From assembly GCF_001428045.1 (NCBI RefSeq), contig NZ_LMSD01000041.1, positions 65,847-129,846 on the forward strand: a stretch of DNA of 64,000 bases, written 5' to 3'. Origin of the DNA: Paenibacillus sp. Soil750 (lineage in GTDB: Bacteria; Bacillota; Bacilli; Paenibacillales; NBRC-103111). The notes under the pieces were generated by a model. The model saw only the letters and a list, made by a program, of their open reading frames with translations, did not search any database and had not been told where the DNA came from. The translations under genes and the position numbers were made by a program. Shown here piece after piece: positions 62,396-64,000 of the stretch; position 1 is the stretch's first letter, and every line of letters starts with the position of its first letter.

Positions 62396-63379
62396 ATGAA
62401 TAGAACAACAGTCCAGAGAAAGCGTGTGCTGACGCAGGCGACTTCAGTGGGTACATCGCACAAACCTGGATATCTGAAGCAGCTATGGCTAGATATCAAT
62501 AAAGAAAAACTGCTGTACTGTATGCTGATTCCAGGCCTTTTATTTTTCATCTTCTTTAAGTATTTGCCGATGCTGGGGGTGGTCATTGCCTTTCAGGATT
62601 ATCAACCTTTTGCGGGGATCTTAAAAAGCCATTGGGTCGGCCTGCAGCACTTTCAGCGTTTTTTCACGAATCCGGATTTTTGGAAGCTGTTCAGAAATAC
62701 GCTCGTGCTGGCAGTTTACAATCTGCTCTTTTTCTTTCCACTGCCTATTATTTTAGCTTTGATGCTGAATGAGGTTCGGAAGGAGTTTTTCAAAAGATTC
62801 GTGCAAACCATTATTTATATCCCGCACTTTATCTCGTGGGTCGTTGTTGCAGGGTTGACGTACACCTTGTTTACAACGGAGGGCGGTATTGTGAATGAAG
62901 CTCTTGCTTACATGGGCGGAGACAAGATTAATTTCTTGTTAAGTAAAGATTGGTTCCGTTCGATGATTACATCGCAAGTTATCTGGAAGGAAACCGGCTG
63001 GGGAACGATTATTTTCTTAGCGGCACTCTCAGGAGTCGATCAGCAACTTTATGAAGCTGCACGAATGGATGGAGCCAATCGGTGGCACCAACTTTGGCAT
63101 ATTACGTTACCCGCCATCCAAACGACGATTGTCTTGTTGCTTATTTTAAGACTAGGTAGCTTCTTGGACACTGGCTTTGAGCAAATTTTCCTCATGTTGA
63201 ATTCCGGAAACCGGGAAGTAGCTGAAGTATTTGATACGTACGTTTATACGTCCGGTCTAGTGAATGCGCAATTCAGTTACAGTACGGCGGTGGGGTTGTT
63301 TAAATCTCTCGTAAGCCTGATTCTGGTCGTTTCTGCAAATGCCATGGCAAAGAAATACGGCGAGGAAGGGGTTTATTAG
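62396..63379 (+). CDS. Sugar ABC transporter permease, LplB family
   Basis: Membrane subunit of 327 residues with six helices starting LLYCMLIPGLLFFIFFKYLP and EAA loop YEAARMDGANRWHQLWHITLP near residue 225. GGAGG lies 13 bp before the ATG, rather far, but no better start exists. It is followed by its partner permease after one base. Confidence 0.9.
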   Translation: MNRTTVQRKRVLTQATSVGTSHKPGYLKQLWLDINKEKLLYCMLIPGLLFFIFFKYLPMLGVVIAFQDYQPFAGILKSHWVGLQHFQRFFTNPDFWKLFRNTLVLAVYNLLFFFPLPIILALMLNEVRKEFFKRFVQTIIYIPHFISWVVVAGLTYTLFTTEGGIVNEALAYMGGDKINFLLSKDWFRSMITSQVIWKETGWGTIIFLAALSGVDQQLYEAARMDGANRWHQLWHITLPAIQTTIVLLLILRLGSFLDTGFEQIFLMLNSGNREVAEVFDTYVYTSGLVNAQFSYSTAVGLFKSLVSLILVVSANAMAKKYGEEGVY

Positions 63380-63380
63380 C

Positions 63381-64000
63381 ATGAGAGATCGTACCATAAG
63401 CAGCAAAGTCTTCGATGCAGTCAATTATTTGATGCTTTTTATCGTTGCGGTAATTACGGTGTTGCCGTTCATTTATGTTATATCCGGTTCACTCGTAGCG
63501 TCGGAAGAGCTGCTTATCAAAAAAGTTGTACTATTTCCTACGAAGTTTTCGTTGGATGCTTACAGATTCATTTTTTCCACCAAAATTATTTACACAAGCC
63601 TATTCATCACCATATTCATTACCGTTGTCGGAACGCTGATCAATTTGCTGCTTACTACGCTAATGGCCTATCCGTTAGCACGCAAGACATTGCGCGGCCG
63701 GGGTAAATTCATGCTGTTAATCGTCATTACGATGCTCTTCAGCGGAGGTATGATCCCCACGTTCCTCGTTGTCAAAAGCTTTGGATTACTGGATACGTAT
63801 TGGTCCCTATGGATCCCTTCGGCGATCAGCGCGTTCAATCTGATTTTGTTAAAAAACTTTTTCCAGCAACTTCCTGAGGGTTTGGAAGAATCGGCGAAAA
63901 TGGATGGCTGCAATGATTTGCAGATTTTGTACAAAATCGTTATTCCCTTATCCTTACCGGCTATGGCCACGTTCGCGTTATTTTATGCGGTGGGGCACTG
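63381..64000 (+). CDS. Sugar ABC transporter permease, LplC/YtcP family (cut by window end)
   Basis: First 206 residues of the partner permease; the gene continues beyond the window. Start ATG 63381 with GAGGAAGGGG upstream. Visible: FSGGMIPTFLVV near residue 118 and EAA loop LEESAKMDGCNDLQILYKIVIP near 175. A binding-protein gene is expected next, outside the window. Confidence 0.88.
   Translation, partial: MRDRTISSKVFDAVNYLMLFIVAVITVLPFIYVISGSLVASEELLIKKVVLFPTKFSLDAYRFIFSTKIIYTSLFITIFITVVGTLINLLLTTLMAYPLARKTLRGRGKFMLLIVITMLFSGGMIPTFLVVKSFGLLDTYWSLWIPSAISAFNLILLKNFFQQLPEGLEESAKMDGCNDLQILYKIVIPLSLPAMATFALFYAVGH

Noticed and set aside
1..64000. Prophage, transposon or integrated element
   Set aside because: No integrase, transposase, terminal inverted repeats or tRNA attachment site was found; only single genes such as the one at 41348 differ in composition.

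Overview
The window reads as chromosomal DNA of a Paenibacillus-like Gram-positive soil bacterium (Bacillota, Paenibacillaceae). This rests on strong AAAGGAGG-type ribosome binding sites with frequent GTG and TTG starts, lipobox solute-binding proteins, LplB/YtcP-type sugar permeases without their own ATPase, YesM/YesN-type two-component pairs with AraC output domains, and a secreted beta-propeller protein with a copper-amine-oxidase-like N-terminal domain. No rRNA, tRNA, CRISPR array, phage or insertion sequence was recognised.

Layout. 0-7.7 kb: a membrane-spanning AraC regulator followed by a sugar ABC importer (two permeases, lipoprotein) and an SGNH/GDSL esterase. 7.9-12.6 kb: two MFS exporters, a small Ser/Thr-kinase-like protein, and an opposed EcsC-family gene with a tiny His/Ser/Arg-rich protein. 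12.6-26.8 kb: a polysaccharide-utilisation locus with two permeases divergent from a histidine kinase/response regulator pair, then a lipoprotein, a GH5 enzyme, a membrane-anchored PrsA-like foldase and a 1323-residue secreted beta-helix protein with CBM, laminin-G-like and Big2 modules. 27.0-32.7 kb: a second importer with its own response regulator and kinase. 32.7-34.2 kb: a 51-bp tandem repeat beside a GH16 gene lacking its 5' end. 34.3-49.4 kb: mixed housekeeping and accessory genes (phosphatase-like protein, orphan amino-acid-binding lipoprotein, alditol-oxidase-like flavoenzyme with a racemase-like protein, beta-propeller protein, Tat-exported phosphoesterase, AT-rich fucosyltransferase-like gene, SDR plus AMP-ligase pair, DUF421 protein, ABC exporter, Gfo/Idh/MocA oxidoreductase). 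49.5-51.7 kb: arsRBC operon. 52-59.4 kb: PAS histidine kinase and small regulator/enzyme modules (HxlR-MFS, TetR-hydrolase, TetR-SDR, degenerate CPBP protein). 60.2 kb to the end: a six-hairpin glycosidase and the start of another sugar importer, cut by the window edge.

How it fits together. The window is dominated by capture and breakdown of plant or microbial polysaccharide. Four separate sugar importers are present and none has an ATPase beside it, so they probably share a distant MsmX-type ATPase. Each importer is paired with a sensor or hydrolase. The best regulatory signal is a pair of 21-bp-spaced direct repeats found with the same geometry in front of both the lipoprotein gene (about 18.0 kb) and the foldase gene (about 21.5 kb); they are the likely binding sites of the adjacent response regulator. 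Candidate CcpA (cre) sites lie in front of two sugar genes. A 19-bp exact repeat precedes both the glycosidase and the last importer.
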